In this document: positions 54,516 to 63,764 of the stretch, piece after piece
Layout of the letters: each line of letters opens with the position of its first letter
How positions within the stretch are numbered: the first letter of the stretch is position 1
Assembly: GCA_965660815.1 (NCBI GenBank)
Contig: CBFIBG010000089.1
Span: 62,001 to 126,000, forward strand
Reading direction: 5' to 3'
From: Glaciecola sp965660815
GTDB taxonomy: Bacteria > Pseudomonadota > Gammaproteobacteria > Enterobacterales > Alteromonadaceae
Length of the DNA stretch: 64,000 bases
The notes under the pieces: generated by a model
The model's input: only the letters and a program-made list of their open reading frames with translations
The model's database searches: none
What the model was told of the DNA's origin: nothing
Position numbers and translations under genes: made by a program

Positions 54516-55421
54516 TTATTCAACCCACACCTCATGTTTTACCCAGTCAACTTCCATTTCCCAATTCATCGCCATTGGTGAATCGTTGATTTTCGCAAAA
54601 TTTAAGATTGCAAATAAAGGCTCAGGATAATCGTCGCCTTGGTCTACCAATCGATATATCTCTTTCTCATTCACTCGAAAAATAATGTCGTTTTCTAACC
54701 ATTCAACTGAGAAATCATTAAATTGGTCCAAATCAGCGTACTCAACTGCCATTTCCGCCTGCCAATCCCCCCCATCGCAATAGCCTAAACTCTTTATTAC
54801 ACGAGCAGCAAAGTGGTTCGGGCCACCATCAGCATGATGTTCAAATATATCCAACTCCCCTGAGCCAGTCATTGGCCAACATACGGTTTCATCCGCTTCT
54901 TGAACAGGAGGCTCATTGTTATATGCCCCTAGCAACCACCACGCTGGAAACATTCCTGGCTGACCGCTGTTTTTAACCCTTAATCTAGCCGTCCATTTTC
55001 CTTTTACAAACTCTTGTTTGTTTTTAGACGCGATTCTTCCAGCAACATACTGGGTGTCGGGTTTTTTTTCTCCAAATTTGTCATAATTGTCGCAAGGCAC
55101 TTTTTCACCCAAGTCTATCACTCGTACTTTTAAAGTGCCGTTACTTACTTCACGAGTTCCATACTTGCCATCAGCCACATAGCACTGGTCTTCATTATTT
55201 ACCCATAGCAATTGGTCTTGCCAATTATTGGTATTAAATGAATCAAACTCATCAATAAAGTTAATTTGCCAGCCTTCAGATGTCACTTGCGTGTTGCGTT
55301 CGTCTACTGGTTGTTCAGCCTTGCTGTCATTTTCTACATCTTTATTCGTGCAAGCGCTAAGCGCCACAAGCAACGCAATTATTAACGTATGTAAACAGTT
55401 TCTTTTCATTCGAGTATCCAC
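54516..55421 (-). CDS. Glycoside hydrolase family 16 beta-glucanase lipoprotein (laminarinase-like)
   Basis: 301 residues, lipobox ALSAC (C24). GH16 jelly roll: INFIDEFDSFN start, YVAGRIASKNKQEFVKGKWTARLRV, MFPAWWLLG and the catalytic E-L-D-I-F-E (E189, D191, E194) of bacterial beta-1,3- and beta-1,3/1,4-glucanases. Lipid anchoring keeps it at the outer membrane. Substrate probably laminarin. Together with the GH17 enzyme it marks algal glucan use. Confidence 0.92.
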   Translation of the reverse strand: MDTRMKRNCLHTLIIALLVALSACTNKDVENDSKAEQPVDERNTQVTSEGWQINFIDEFDSFNTNNWQDQLLWVNNEDQCYVADGKYGTREVSNGTLKVRVIDLGEKVPCDNYDKFGEKKPDTQYVAGRIASKNKQEFVKGKWTARLRVKNSGQPGMFPAWWLLGAYNNEPPVQEADETVCWPMTGSGELDIFEHHADGGPNHFAARVIKSLGYCDGGDWQAEMAVEYADLDQFNDFSVEWLENDIIFRVNEKEIYRLVDQGDDYPEPLFAILNFAKINDSPMAMNWEMEVDWVKHEVWVE

Positions 55422-55975
55422 TTTGTTAAAACTACGTTAATAATGACTGCCCCAATCAAAACATTCAAACCAATACGTCGCAATAATGAGACCAATTATC
55501 GATTTTAAAAAGGTATCTGTCGAAATTTTGAGTCCAAATGCCTTCGCGATATAAAATTAGAAGCCACGCTAAAAAGTTATCGAGACAGCTTTGCTAACCG
55601 AAAGTTTTATTAAGATGCGCCCGTTTATCCATATTTGATCCAAGGCAATTGATCACACGTTTTATTTACTACTAAAATCTGATATCGATTAGCCGACAAT
55701 AAATAAAATCAGACAAAGAGTTATTTATTGGATATCGCTAATACAGATTATTCAACAACGGCCGTTAAGATAAAGTAACTCCCGTGTGTTTGGGTTTGAT
55801 TATTTCAGCGAGGCATTCATCTTTTTCTTTAGATAGCAAACATTACGTAAAGTAAATGACGCATTAGGTTGGACTTAAAATAGAACTAAGATGTAAGTAG
55901 GTGTTGTGATGCTTCTGTATCACGTTATAATCGCTAGGTTAATATTAAAACACCTCAAATTTGCGGGAGATAATC
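55422..55975. other. Intergenic region, 554 bp, upstream of cytochrome c5 and the GH16 gene
   Basis: Divergent promoter region between the GH16 and cytochrome genes. AT-rich, with no coding frame, RNA gene or clear repeat that I can support. Confidence 0.45.
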
Positions 55976-56377
55976 GTGAAGGTAAAAGCTTTAGTATCTG
56001 TGTTTGTAGCCAGTTGTTTTGTAGTCGCTGGTAGTGTTGCGCAAGAAGACAACAGCGCTCTTATAGATAGAATAAAACCAGTCGGTGAAGTACAAGTAGC
56101 AGGAGCCGTTACTGTAGACGCAGCCGCTGCTGGTCCTAGGTCGGGCAAAGACATTTACAGTAGTGCTTGTACAGCATGCCATGCAGGTGGTGTTTTAGGC
56201 GCGCCAAAAACACAAGTTGCTGCTGATTGGCAACCACGCTTAGACGAAAAAGGATTTGACCAAGTTTGGAAAAATGCTGTCAATGGAATAAACGCAATGC
56301 CAGCGATGGGTACCTGTGGCGATTGCACGGAAGACGACATAAAGTCTGCCATTGAATATATGATCGAAGGGATCTAG
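55976..56377 (+). CDS. Cytochrome c5 family protein
   Basis: 133 residues. GTG start with CGGGAG 7 bases upstream, replacing a longer TTG frame. Signal peptide about 1-22. Single haem site C65-T-A-C68-H69, extra Cys pair in TCGDCTED, and an MPAMG methionine ligand region, as in periplasmic cytochrome c5. Electron carrier in the periplasm; partner unknown. Confidence 0.92.
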   Translation: MKVKALVSVFVASCFVVAGSVAQEDNSALIDRIKPVGEVQVAGAVTVDAAAAGPRSGKDIYSSACTACHAGGVLGAPKTQVAADWQPRLDEKGFDQVWKNAVNGINAMPAMGTCGDCTEDDIKSAIEYMIEGI

Positions 56378-56433
56378 AAGTTTATCAATTTCCAGGTGTA
56401 TCCCTTTACTACCATCTAGGATAATACTTGTAT

Positions 56434-59022
56434 ATGCCTGAAGATAATTTGATTGGTAATTTAACAGAAGTCGAGTTGCGAGCGCTAGTGCCTGAGCTGC
56501 AAAGTTTAACAGCGAAGTACAAGCGCTCCGAAAAAATCCAACAGGCATTATACGCAATCAGTGAGCTTGCTTTCTCGCTGAAAGACTTTGATTCTTTTTA
56601 CAAAGAAATTCACAAAATTGTGTCTAGGTTCATGCTCGCAGATAACTTCTTTGTAGCTTTCCACGAACCTCATGAACCCAATAACATTGAGTTTGCTTAC
56701 TTCGTAGACGAACAAGACGGCTTTCCTTTAACAATAGTTCCTTTTGACAAGGTTAAGAATGGCATCACTGGTCAGATTTTGAAAAGCGGTGAAAATTTAC
56801 TGCTGACAAAGGAAAACCTTGAGTATGTTCAAAAACAGCGCGGATTTGAATTACTTGGAACACCTCCAGTTGATTTGATGGGCATACCCCTTATTCGAGA
56901 TAATCAAACCATAGGCGCGATGGTCGTTCAGAGTTATAACGAAGAGGTAAGGTACGACTCTGATGACGTAGAAATATTAGTATTTATTTCGCAACATATC
57001 GTGACTGCACGAGATAGAGTGATCAATCGCGAACTTACCGAATCGCTAATCCAAGAAAGAACGCAACAGTTGGTCTCTGCAAACAAAACCCTTGAAGCCG
57101 AGATAGCAGAGAGGATGAGATACGAGAAATTACAAAAGGCTTTGTTTGAAATTTCTGAGTTATCCGTAAAAGCTGAAAGCGATATAGAAGATTTATATAC
57201 CAATATTCACTCAATATTGAAGCAATTGATAAACGCAGAAAACTGCTATATTGCCATTTTAAACGATGCGAAAGATCAGTTAGAGTTTCCTTACTTCGTT
57301 GGTCAGGCAAGTGATTTTCATCACACTCGAAAGCTAACACGCGGATTGACTGAGTATGTTATTCGAAGTGGAAGCAGTGTTTTGGTAGACCGTTCTAGAA
57401 TCAAAGAGCTTGTTGACAGACAAGAAGTTGATCGAAAGTTTGTCATCAAAATGATAGAGACAGGCAATTCATGGATGGGCGCACCACTTTATCTGAAAGG
57501 AGAGGTCAAAGGGGTTTTAGGCGTTCAAACCTACGGTCTTGGAGAAGATTATACGGTAGAAGAACTCAACATTCTTCGATTTGTGTCTCAACATATTTCT
57601 GTGGCATTAGAACGTAGAGCCGCTGCAAATGAATTAATAAAATATAATCAACAACTGAGCGAAAAAGTAAAAGAACGAACCGCAGAACTCAATCAAACCA
57701 ATAAGTCCCTTCAAAAACAGATAGATCAACGCAAAGAAATAGAGCAAAAGCTCATTCACGACGCACACCACGATGCGCTAACAGGGCTTCCTAATCGCAC
57801 ATTGTTCACCAGCCGATTAACATTGGCGATTTCCAGTAAGCAAAGACATCACGAACATAATTACGCTTTGCTATTCATTGATTTGGATAGATTTAAAACT
57901 ATAAATGATACATTAGGGCATCATGCGGGCGATGAGTTTTTAATTGAAGCTGCCAGACGCATAGGAGAGTGTAAGCGCAGCCACGACTTGTTAGCCAGAT
58001 TGGGCGGCGACGAATTTGTTGTATTAATTGACTCTTATAATTCTCAGGCTGACATTGAAATGGTTGCACAACGAATAGTGGAAACCGTGAGTGCTGGTTA
58101 TCTAATAGAAGGAAAAGAAGTCTTTTCTGGTGCCAGTATAGGGATCGCAGAACTCAATAAGGACTATAAACATCCTGACGAAGTGCTAAGAGACGCGGAC
58201 GCGGCTATGTATCAGGCCAAAAATTTGGGTCGAAATAGATATGTAACCTTTAATATAAGCATGCGTAATAAGCTCATGGAAGAGATAGATGATGAGAGAA
58301 CATTTAGGCTCGCATTTAAGGCGGGCGATTTTGACTACAATATACAACCAATTAAACATTTACACCAAAACGACTATGTATTGTTTTACGAATACTCAGT
58401 TAGTTGGCAAAACCGCAACAATTACACTCAAACAGACAAGTTTTGGGAATTGGCAGATAAAACCGGTTTAACTAATGCGATAAATCAAACGCTTATTGAA
58501 GAAGCCTTTAAACTTTTAAAGCAGTGGCAGTCCGATTCAAATTTTAGAAATGCAAAGCTTGCAGTTGGATTGTCAATTGAGCATTTACTCAACAAGTCTT
58601 CTTTTGATGATTTACTCAGCAAATTAGACGCAAACGAAGAGTTTGGTGAAAAGCTCATACTTGAATTTTCTGAAGATTCACTGAGTCGATTTGGTAAGTT
58701 TTTACCCTCAATCTTGGACAAATTACAAAAATATGGCGTCACATTGGTTTTAGATGGTTTTGGCAACACTAATGGCTCATTAAACCATCTGTTTAAATTT
58801 GACTTCGATTACCTCAAACTGAACCAAGGGTTGGTGAATACGTTCGATATGTCAGATAAATATTATCGTTTGGTTCAGTCCATAATTTTAATGGCAAAGG
58901 AAATGGACATAATCATTATTGCCGAGGGCGTGGATGATGACTTAGTCATGCAACAACTAATTGAAGTGGGTTGCAATTATGGCTTAGGGGCGGCGGTTGA
59001 ACCCGTTAAGAAGCTTGCTTAG
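56434..59022 (+). CDS. GAF-GAF-GGDEF-EAL protein with degenerate EAL
   Basis: 862 residues, soluble. GAF 1 about 45-200, coiled coil, GAF 2 about 240-385, coiled coil, GGDEF about 435-600, EAL-like about 620-860. The cyclase is intact (RLGGDEF, RxxD as RSHD, DLDRFKTINDTLGHHAGD). The EAL is broken: the EAL Glu region reads FYEYSVSW, DDFGTG is LDGFGNTN, and IKIDQ is LKLNQ, while AEGVDD only partly remains. It should bind or sense c-di-GMP rather than hydrolyse it. A TTG six bases earlier (56428) has better AGGA spacing and is an alternative start. Confidence 0.9.
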   Translation: MPEDNLIGNLTEVELRALVPELQSLTAKYKRSEKIQQALYAISELAFSLKDFDSFYKEIHKIVSRFMLADNFFVAFHEPHEPNNIEFAYFVDEQDGFPLTIVPFDKVKNGITGQILKSGENLLLTKENLEYVQKQRGFELLGTPPVDLMGIPLIRDNQTIGAMVVQSYNEEVRYDSDDVEILVFISQHIVTARDRVINRELTESLIQERTQQLVSANKTLEAEIAERMRYEKLQKALFEISELSVKAESDIEDLYTNIHSILKQLINAENCYIAILNDAKDQLEFPYFVGQASDFHHTRKLTRGLTEYVIRSGSSVLVDRSRIKELVDRQEVDRKFVIKMIETGNSWMGAPLYLKGEVKGVLGVQTYGLGEDYTVEELNILRFVSQHISVALERRAAANELIKYNQQLSEKVKERTAELNQTNKSLQKQIDQRKEIEQKLIHDAHHDALTGLPNRTLFTSRLTLAISSKQRHHEHNYALLFIDLDRFKTINDTLGHHAGDEFLIEAARRIGECKRSHDLLARLGGDEFVVLIDSYNSQADIEMVAQRIVETVSAGYLIEGKEVFSGASIGIAELNKDYKHPDEVLRDADAAMYQAKNLGRNRYVTFNISMRNKLMEEIDDERTFRLAFKAGDFDYNIQPIKHLHQNDYVLFYEYSVSWQNRNNYTQTDKFWELADKTGLTNAINQTLIEEAFKLLKQWQSDSNFRNAKLAVGLSIEHLLNKSSFDDLLSKLDANEEFGEKLILEFSEDSLSRFGKFLPSILDKLQKYGVTLVLDGFGNTNGSLNHLFKFDFDYLKLNQGLVNTFDMSDKYYRLVQSIILMAKEMDIIIIAEGVDDDLVMQQLIEVGCNYGLGAAVEPVKKLA

Positions 59023-59148
59023 TATGATAGTTTAGAGCCACATTACAACTCGTAGAACAGTTGAAGACAAGAAGTTCCCAATATGCAGTTTCAATCTAAG
59101 ATAAAAATGTATCCGTTGTAAGAATAAAACTCTTTGAATTGATTCGTG

Positions 59149-61161
59149 TTAATCAAATATGCTTTTTAGCGCTGCGATGCCTTTTTGTGCCTTAACCGCC
59201 TTTTGTTCTTTGGTATCCTTTGGCTTTTGCCATTCCCATTCGATGTCATCACTTGGCAACTCATATAAAAAACGAGAGGGTGAAGGTTCAATAAATTCAC
59301 CTTGTTGGCGACGCTCTCTGGCAATCGTAAAAAAAAGTTGTTGCTGAGCCCTAGTAATGCCCACATATGCAAGCCGTCTTTCTTCCTCTATATTATCTTC
59401 ATCAATACTGCTTTGATGTGGCAGTAAACCTTCTTCCATTCCAACCATAAAAACGTAGGGGAACTCTAACCCTTTGGATGCATGCAATGTCATCAGCTGG
59501 ACTAACTCAGCTTCTTCGTCTTGCTCTCCTCTCTCCATCATATCCCTAAGTGTTAAGCGTTGGATAACCTCTGGTAGGTTCAAAGGAGGATTCAAGCTAT
59601 CTCCCGAAAGTAAGTCCTTCACCCAACCCAAAAGGGTATTGACATTATTCATTGCCATTTCTGCCGCTTTAGGGCTGGCACATGAGGCATACAAATACTC
59701 TTCATACTCAATCTTTTTGATGAAGCTGCCTAAGACGGCTATTGTATCTCCTCTTTTAATATTATCACCCGTCTCCACAATTATCCGAGTAAAAGTATCA
59801 ACGTGTTCTAAAGCCTTATTAGCTAATACAGACGACACTTGTGGATGTGTGAGCGCTTCAAAAAATCCCATCCCATGCATATTGGCGAACTCACCAACTT
59901 TTGCCAAAGTCACTCTCCCTATTCCTCTGGCAGGCGTATTAATAATCCGCAGTAATGCGTTATCGTCGTCATGATTGGTTAGAACTCTTAAAAATGCCAT
60001 CATGTCTTTTACTTCTGCACGACCAAAAAACGACATCCCTCCGCTTATTTTATAAGGTATTCGGTTTTTCATTAGAATTTTTTCAAACACTCGAGACTGA
60101 TGGTTGCCGCGATATAAAATGGCGTAATCTTTATAGGAGGTATCGTTCATAAACTTATGGGCAAGCATTTCAGCCAAGACTTTTTCGGCTTCATGTTCTT
60201 CATTTTTTGCAACCAACACTTTGAGTTTTTCACCTTGCCCTAAAGTCGAAAACAGTCGTTTATCGAAAAGGTGAGGATTATTTTGAATGAGAATATTTGC
60301 ACTATGGAGTATCCGCTGACAACTTCGGTAGTTTTGCTCTAACTTGATAATCTTTAAGCTTGGGTAGTGCTGTTTGAGTAAGCTTAAGTTTTTAGGTTGT
60401 GCGCCCCTCCAAGAATAAATTGACTGGTCGTCATCGCCTACCACAGTAAACCTAGATCGTTCCCCAACCAACAGTCTTACTAACTGATATTGAGAGGTGT
60501 TAGTATCTTGATATTCATCCACTAATAAATATTGAATTTTTCTTTGCCAAACCTCGCGTATAGCTTGATGATTTTTGAATAGCAATGTAGGTAGAAGTAT
60601 CAAATCGTCAAAATCAAGCGCATTATATGCCTTCATGTGGCGTGAGTATTCTTGATAGTGTCTGGCATGTTCGTGTGCTGGAGAGTTGATTGACGCTGAG
60701 TTAAGCGCTTGTTCGGCGTTTACTAATTCATTTTTCCAATTTGAAATGCTCGACTGCAGGGCTCTTAGTTGATCTTTATCACCTGCGTAGTCCTCCTCAG
60801 TTAAGTCATTAAGCAATGCGTAGGTATCTTTATCATCAAATAATGAAAAGCCTTGTTTAAATCCTAATGTAGGTAAATGCTTCTTGATTATATTTAATCC
60901 AAGAGTATGAAACGTTGACACTTTTAATCCACGAGAAGCTTTTTTTCCCAGCGTATGTGAGACTCGTTCTTTCATTTCACGAGCAGCTTTATTGGTGAAA
61001 GTCACCGCGGCAATCTGATTGGGCTTATAACCGCACTGATTGACCAAGTATGCTATCTTATTGGTGATCACTCTGGTTTTTCCACTGCCGGCCCCAGCAA
61101 GCACAAGGCATGGACCACTGATGTATTCAACTGCGGATTGTTGGGCAGAGTTTAGTTTCAT
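59149..61161 (-). CDS. rep: ATP-dependent DNA helicase Rep
   Basis: 670 residues, standard length. UvrD/Rep superfamily 1A with Walker A GAGSGKT (23-29), LLVDEYQDTN, GDDDQSIYSWRGA, LEQNYRS, QLMTLHASKGLEFP and YVGITRAQQ. It unwinds DNA 3' to 5' and helps forks pass proteins; the C-terminal RFLYELP end matches Rep rather than UvrD. Single gene. Confidence 0.95.
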   Translation of the reverse strand: MKLNSAQQSAVEYISGPCLVLAGAGSGKTRVITNKIAYLVNQCGYKPNQIAAVTFTNKAAREMKERVSHTLGKKASRGLKVSTFHTLGLNIIKKHLPTLGFKQGFSLFDDKDTYALLNDLTEEDYAGDKDQLRALQSSISNWKNELVNAEQALNSASINSPAHEHARHYQEYSRHMKAYNALDFDDLILLPTLLFKNHQAIREVWQRKIQYLLVDEYQDTNTSQYQLVRLLVGERSRFTVVGDDDQSIYSWRGAQPKNLSLLKQHYPSLKIIKLEQNYRSCQRILHSANILIQNNPHLFDKRLFSTLGQGEKLKVLVAKNEEHEAEKVLAEMLAHKFMNDTSYKDYAILYRGNHQSRVFEKILMKNRIPYKISGGMSFFGRAEVKDMMAFLRVLTNHDDDNALLRIINTPARGIGRVTLAKVGEFANMHGMGFFEALTHPQVSSVLANKALEHVDTFTRIIVETGDNIKRGDTIAVLGSFIKKIEYEEYLYASCASPKAAEMAMNNVNTLLGWVKDLLSGDSLNPPLNLPEVIQRLTLRDMMERGEQDEEAELVQLMTLHASKGLEFPYVFMVGMEEGLLPHQSSIDEDNIEEERRLAYVGITRAQQQLFFTIARERRQQGEFIEPSPSRFLYELPSDDIEWEWQKPKDTKEQKAVKAQKGIAALKSIFD

Positions 61162-61830
61162 AAATTAATGACGTAGACAATAAGTTGAACATGAGAAAAG
61201 AGCGACAGTATAGCAAAAGTGAAAAAGGAGCGCAGTGTATAAATAAGCAGTTATTTTATATCGGAGCATAGAAATTTTATATGTATAAGAATAGCTAGAC
61301 CTGCTATTAAAACGTTTTAATATTAGTAAGTAATAACTAACATAATATTCTTTTTAACTGATCAAGCAGTTGTACAGTTTTCATTGGTTGGATTTATTTA
61401 GTTGGTTGAAGTGTATCAATTACAGGCCACACACTTTGAATTGATCAATTTAGCACGTTGAGACAATCTGAGTTTATATTAAAAAGGAACTCACAATAAT
61501 AATGGAACTATTTAATTTCTGTCATTAAGTATGACTAAAAAATCCACACCTGTTGACAATTTAGCCCCCTACATTAAACCGAGCGCAGTGTAGCTATCTA
61601 ATCTAATTGTTATTTTTGATCTTTTTAGATTACTAATGTAATTAACCAGCACTGCTTGTTACGAAGTTAACAACTAAATGTAATTTTTTAATCAAAAAAA
61701 GTAAATCCAACATTAAATATCACTATTTTGTAATATAATTACGTAATTTAGCTTCATTAATCGTGGTTTTTGAGGATAATAGTGATTGCACACACTAATT
61801 ATTTTACTTTATTACATTTTGGAGAGTATT
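61162..61830. other. Intergenic region, 669 bp
   Basis: Divergent promoter region between rep and the DUF3718-like gene; very AT-rich from 61600 to 61770. No RNA or coding feature was recognised. Confidence 0.45.
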
Positions 61831-62358
61831 ATGAAACTAGTTTTATTAAGTACATTGATGGCCAGCGCATTTGTGGTAAATGCTGGTGTGAATACAAGCC
61901 CATCTTCAACTCAGTCTATGAGTTTTAAAGCGATGGATAACAACTTAGCCACTCAATATTGCATTGTTGCGGCAACTGATGGATTAGATGCGGTGAAGCA
62001 AATGGCTAAAAACGACCAAAGCAGCTTCCAAGAGTTGAAAAAGACCATTTCCTGCAATGGAGTAAGCCTCAATTCGTTTAGTGAAAAGTTTGCTGAGTCT
62101 GTGCGCCAGAAAAATACTACCGAAAATTTAGCGCCTTCGAGTATCAAAGTATTAGCTAACGATAACACCATAGAATCTAAGTTATGCGTTGATGCCCTAG
62201 TACTAGGTGAGCAGGCCGCGAGACAAAAGCATGAGTTGCCCAAAGCGCCTATTATTTGCAACAACAAGAGCTTGAAAGATTTTGTTGAAGATTTCAAAGA
62301 AAAAGAACTTATCGTACAAACATCCAATACAACAACGGTAAGTGCAAATCAATGGTAA
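61831..62358 (+). CDS. DUF3718-like secreted protein
   Basis: 175 residues from the ATG at 61831 (GGAGAG upstream); the longer frame is rejected. Signal peptide about 1-19 (MASAFVVNA). Two similar halves each with a Cys pair: YCIVAATDGLDAVKQ..SCNGVSLNSF and LCVDALVLGEQAARQ..ICNNKSLKDF, the pattern of DUF3718 proteins of Alteromonadales. Function unknown. A terminator follows. Confidence 0.78.
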   Translation: MKLVLLSTLMASAFVVNAGVNTSPSSTQSMSFKAMDNNLATQYCIVAATDGLDAVKQMAKNDQSSFQELKKTISCNGVSLNSFSEKFAESVRQKNTTENLAPSSIKVLANDNTIESKLCVDALVLGEQAARQKHELPKAPIICNNKSLKDFVEDFKEKELIVQTSNTTTVSANQW

Positions 62359-62369
62359 GCAGATATAGA

Positions 62370-62405
62370 TAGGGCTTCTCGTTATTAGGAGCCCTATACT
62401 TTTTG
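62370..62405 (+). terminator. Rho-independent terminator of the DUF3718-like gene
   Basis: Stem TAGGGCTTCT / AGGAGCCCTA (one G-T pair), 7-base loop, then a short T run. Confidence 0.75.
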
Positions 62406-62416
62406 TAAAGCCCTTA

Positions 62417-62761
62417 TCATCTGCGACTTAACAATATTCGCAATTCTTTGGACAGATAGCTTCTATTAGATTGCATGAAGATCCATAGCTTGGTTGCTAC
62501 TTGAGCCTGAAACGCGAGCAATAAGCAAACACCCCAGAAAATTTGATTGTCTTTATCGGCGGTAAAGAACTGATAAGCACAATAAGCAAGTACAATCGTC
62601 AATACAATTGCCAGTAAGTAGCCTAGTTTTACTAGCCAGCCAAGACCATTTGAAAAGCTCATGCGTAAATAGCCTTGTAAACTGTCACTTTCTTCCATTA
62701 ACTTATCAATTTCATTACTTTGCTCTTCTAGGTCTCTTTTTATTTTTTCGTCAATGTTCAT
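62417..62761 (-). CDS. Small membrane protein (DUF6768-like) cotranscribed with an ECF sigma gene
   Basis: 114 residues. Coiled N-terminal segment (KIKRDLEEQSNEIDKLMEESDSLQ), two TM helices (about 41-64 and 72-92), then a basic tail (MQSNRSYLSKELRILLSRR). Starts one base downstream of the sigma stop, so it is translated with it. Position suggests a regulatory partner of the sigma factor, but there is no canonical anti-sigma domain. Confidence 0.75.
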   Translation of the reverse strand: MNIDEKIKRDLEEQSNEIDKLMEESDSLQGYLRMSFSNGLGWLVKLGYLLAIVLTIVLAYCAYQFFTADKDNQIFWGVCLLLAFQAQVATKLWIFMQSNRSYLSKELRILLSRR

Positions 62762-62762
62762 T

Positions 62763-63281
62763 CTATTCACCATTGTTTATTTGTTTGCGTAACTTTTCTC
62801 TCGCGGCAAACAGTCTTGATTTCACCGTTCCTTGTGGAATCGATAATGCCTGAGCCGTTTCAACTAGAGTCATTTCATTCAAATAATAAAGTTCAACCAC
62901 ATCTCTTTCTTTGTCTGAAAGCGCTTTAAAAATAGGGGTAAGTGAACTTAGGTCGATGCATGGCGATGATGAGAAAGTATCAATGTCAACATTGTTTTCA
63001 GTCAGATTCTTTGACTCAACTTTCGCCCAATCCAAAATCTCCCACTTCAAAGCTCTATAAAGCCAACTTCTGAATACCGTAATATCATTCAATCGATGGA
63101 TACGCTTACCAATTTTGAGCCATACATTATGCACGAGATCTTCAGCAACCATAACATCACCCGTTCTAATAAAAGCAAAGCGACGCATAGGTTTGAGAAA
63201 ATGATTGTAAAGCCTCACTAAAGCACTTTTACTGCCTAGCTTTGCATCAATAACAAGTATCTCGATTTGATTTTGGTTCAA
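62763..63281 (-). CDS. RNA polymerase sigma factor, ECF type
   Basis: 172 residues. Region 2 (about 22-90: AEDLVHNVWLKIGKRIHRLNDITVFRSWLYRALKWEILDWAK) and region 4 (about 118-168: LSDKERDVVELYYLNEMTLVETAQALSIPQGTVKSRLFAAREKL). Standard ECF architecture. The downstream membrane gene overlaps its reading context and may regulate it. Target promoters unknown. Confidence 0.92.
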   Translation of the reverse strand: MNQNQIEILVIDAKLGSKSALVRLYNHFLKPMRRFAFIRTGDVMVAEDLVHNVWLKIGKRIHRLNDITVFRSWLYRALKWEILDWAKVESKNLTENNVDIDTFSSSPCIDLSSLTPIFKALSDKERDVVELYYLNEMTLVETAQALSIPQGTVKSRLFAAREKLRKQINNGE

Positions 63282-63764
63282 GGCTTCACCTAGACTCGGA
63301 TGTTCTTCATTAACATGTTTAAAATTTCGATGATCAAGCTTATGATCATTTCAAGAAACAAGTTTGATTGTAATTGATTAAAAGGCGGTCGCTGTCGAAC
63401 GTTTAATTGGCTTCTAAATACATGAAAAAGTTTCATTATTACACTCTATTTGTTATTGACTATTATAATGACGATAACAAATAGGCGCAGGTTCGAATTA
63501 AATAATTAATAAAGCTAACCGGCTTCATATAGCCTAGTTTTTCATGTGTTAGCACTCTGTTTTTTTTAAAAGGTATGTTTGTCTTATTAATTAACAGATT
63601 TGCCGTTAGTAACATTAAAAAGGCCGCTAACATACTTAGCGGCCTTTTTTATTTATTTTGTCCTATCCTAAAAGTCGTTGGCTTATAAAGCGTCAACTTA
63701 TACTAGGATGGGACAGTTATGTAATCAACCTATCCTATTAGTGTGATAGCTGCCAATTTAGACA
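63282..63764. other. Intergenic region, 483 bp, with a terminator
   Basis: Between pntB and the sigma gene. AT-rich; it should contain the sigma gene promoter near 63282-63400. Apart from the terminator at 63617-63650 nothing else is recognised. Confidence 0.5.
63617..63650. terminator. Bidirectional Rho-independent terminator
   Basis: Perfect 14-bp stem AAAAAGGCCGCTAA / TTAGCGGCCTTTTT with a 5-base loop, T tract both ways, downstream of pntB on the minus strand. Confidence 0.9.

Noticed and set aside
59474..59974. 166-codon plus-strand frame within rep
   Set aside because: Antisense to conserved helicase motifs; Ser-rich shadow translation without family features.
61553..61580. TTGACA -35-like element in the rep/DUF3718 gap
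   Set aside because: No -10 hexamer at 16-18 bases spacing.
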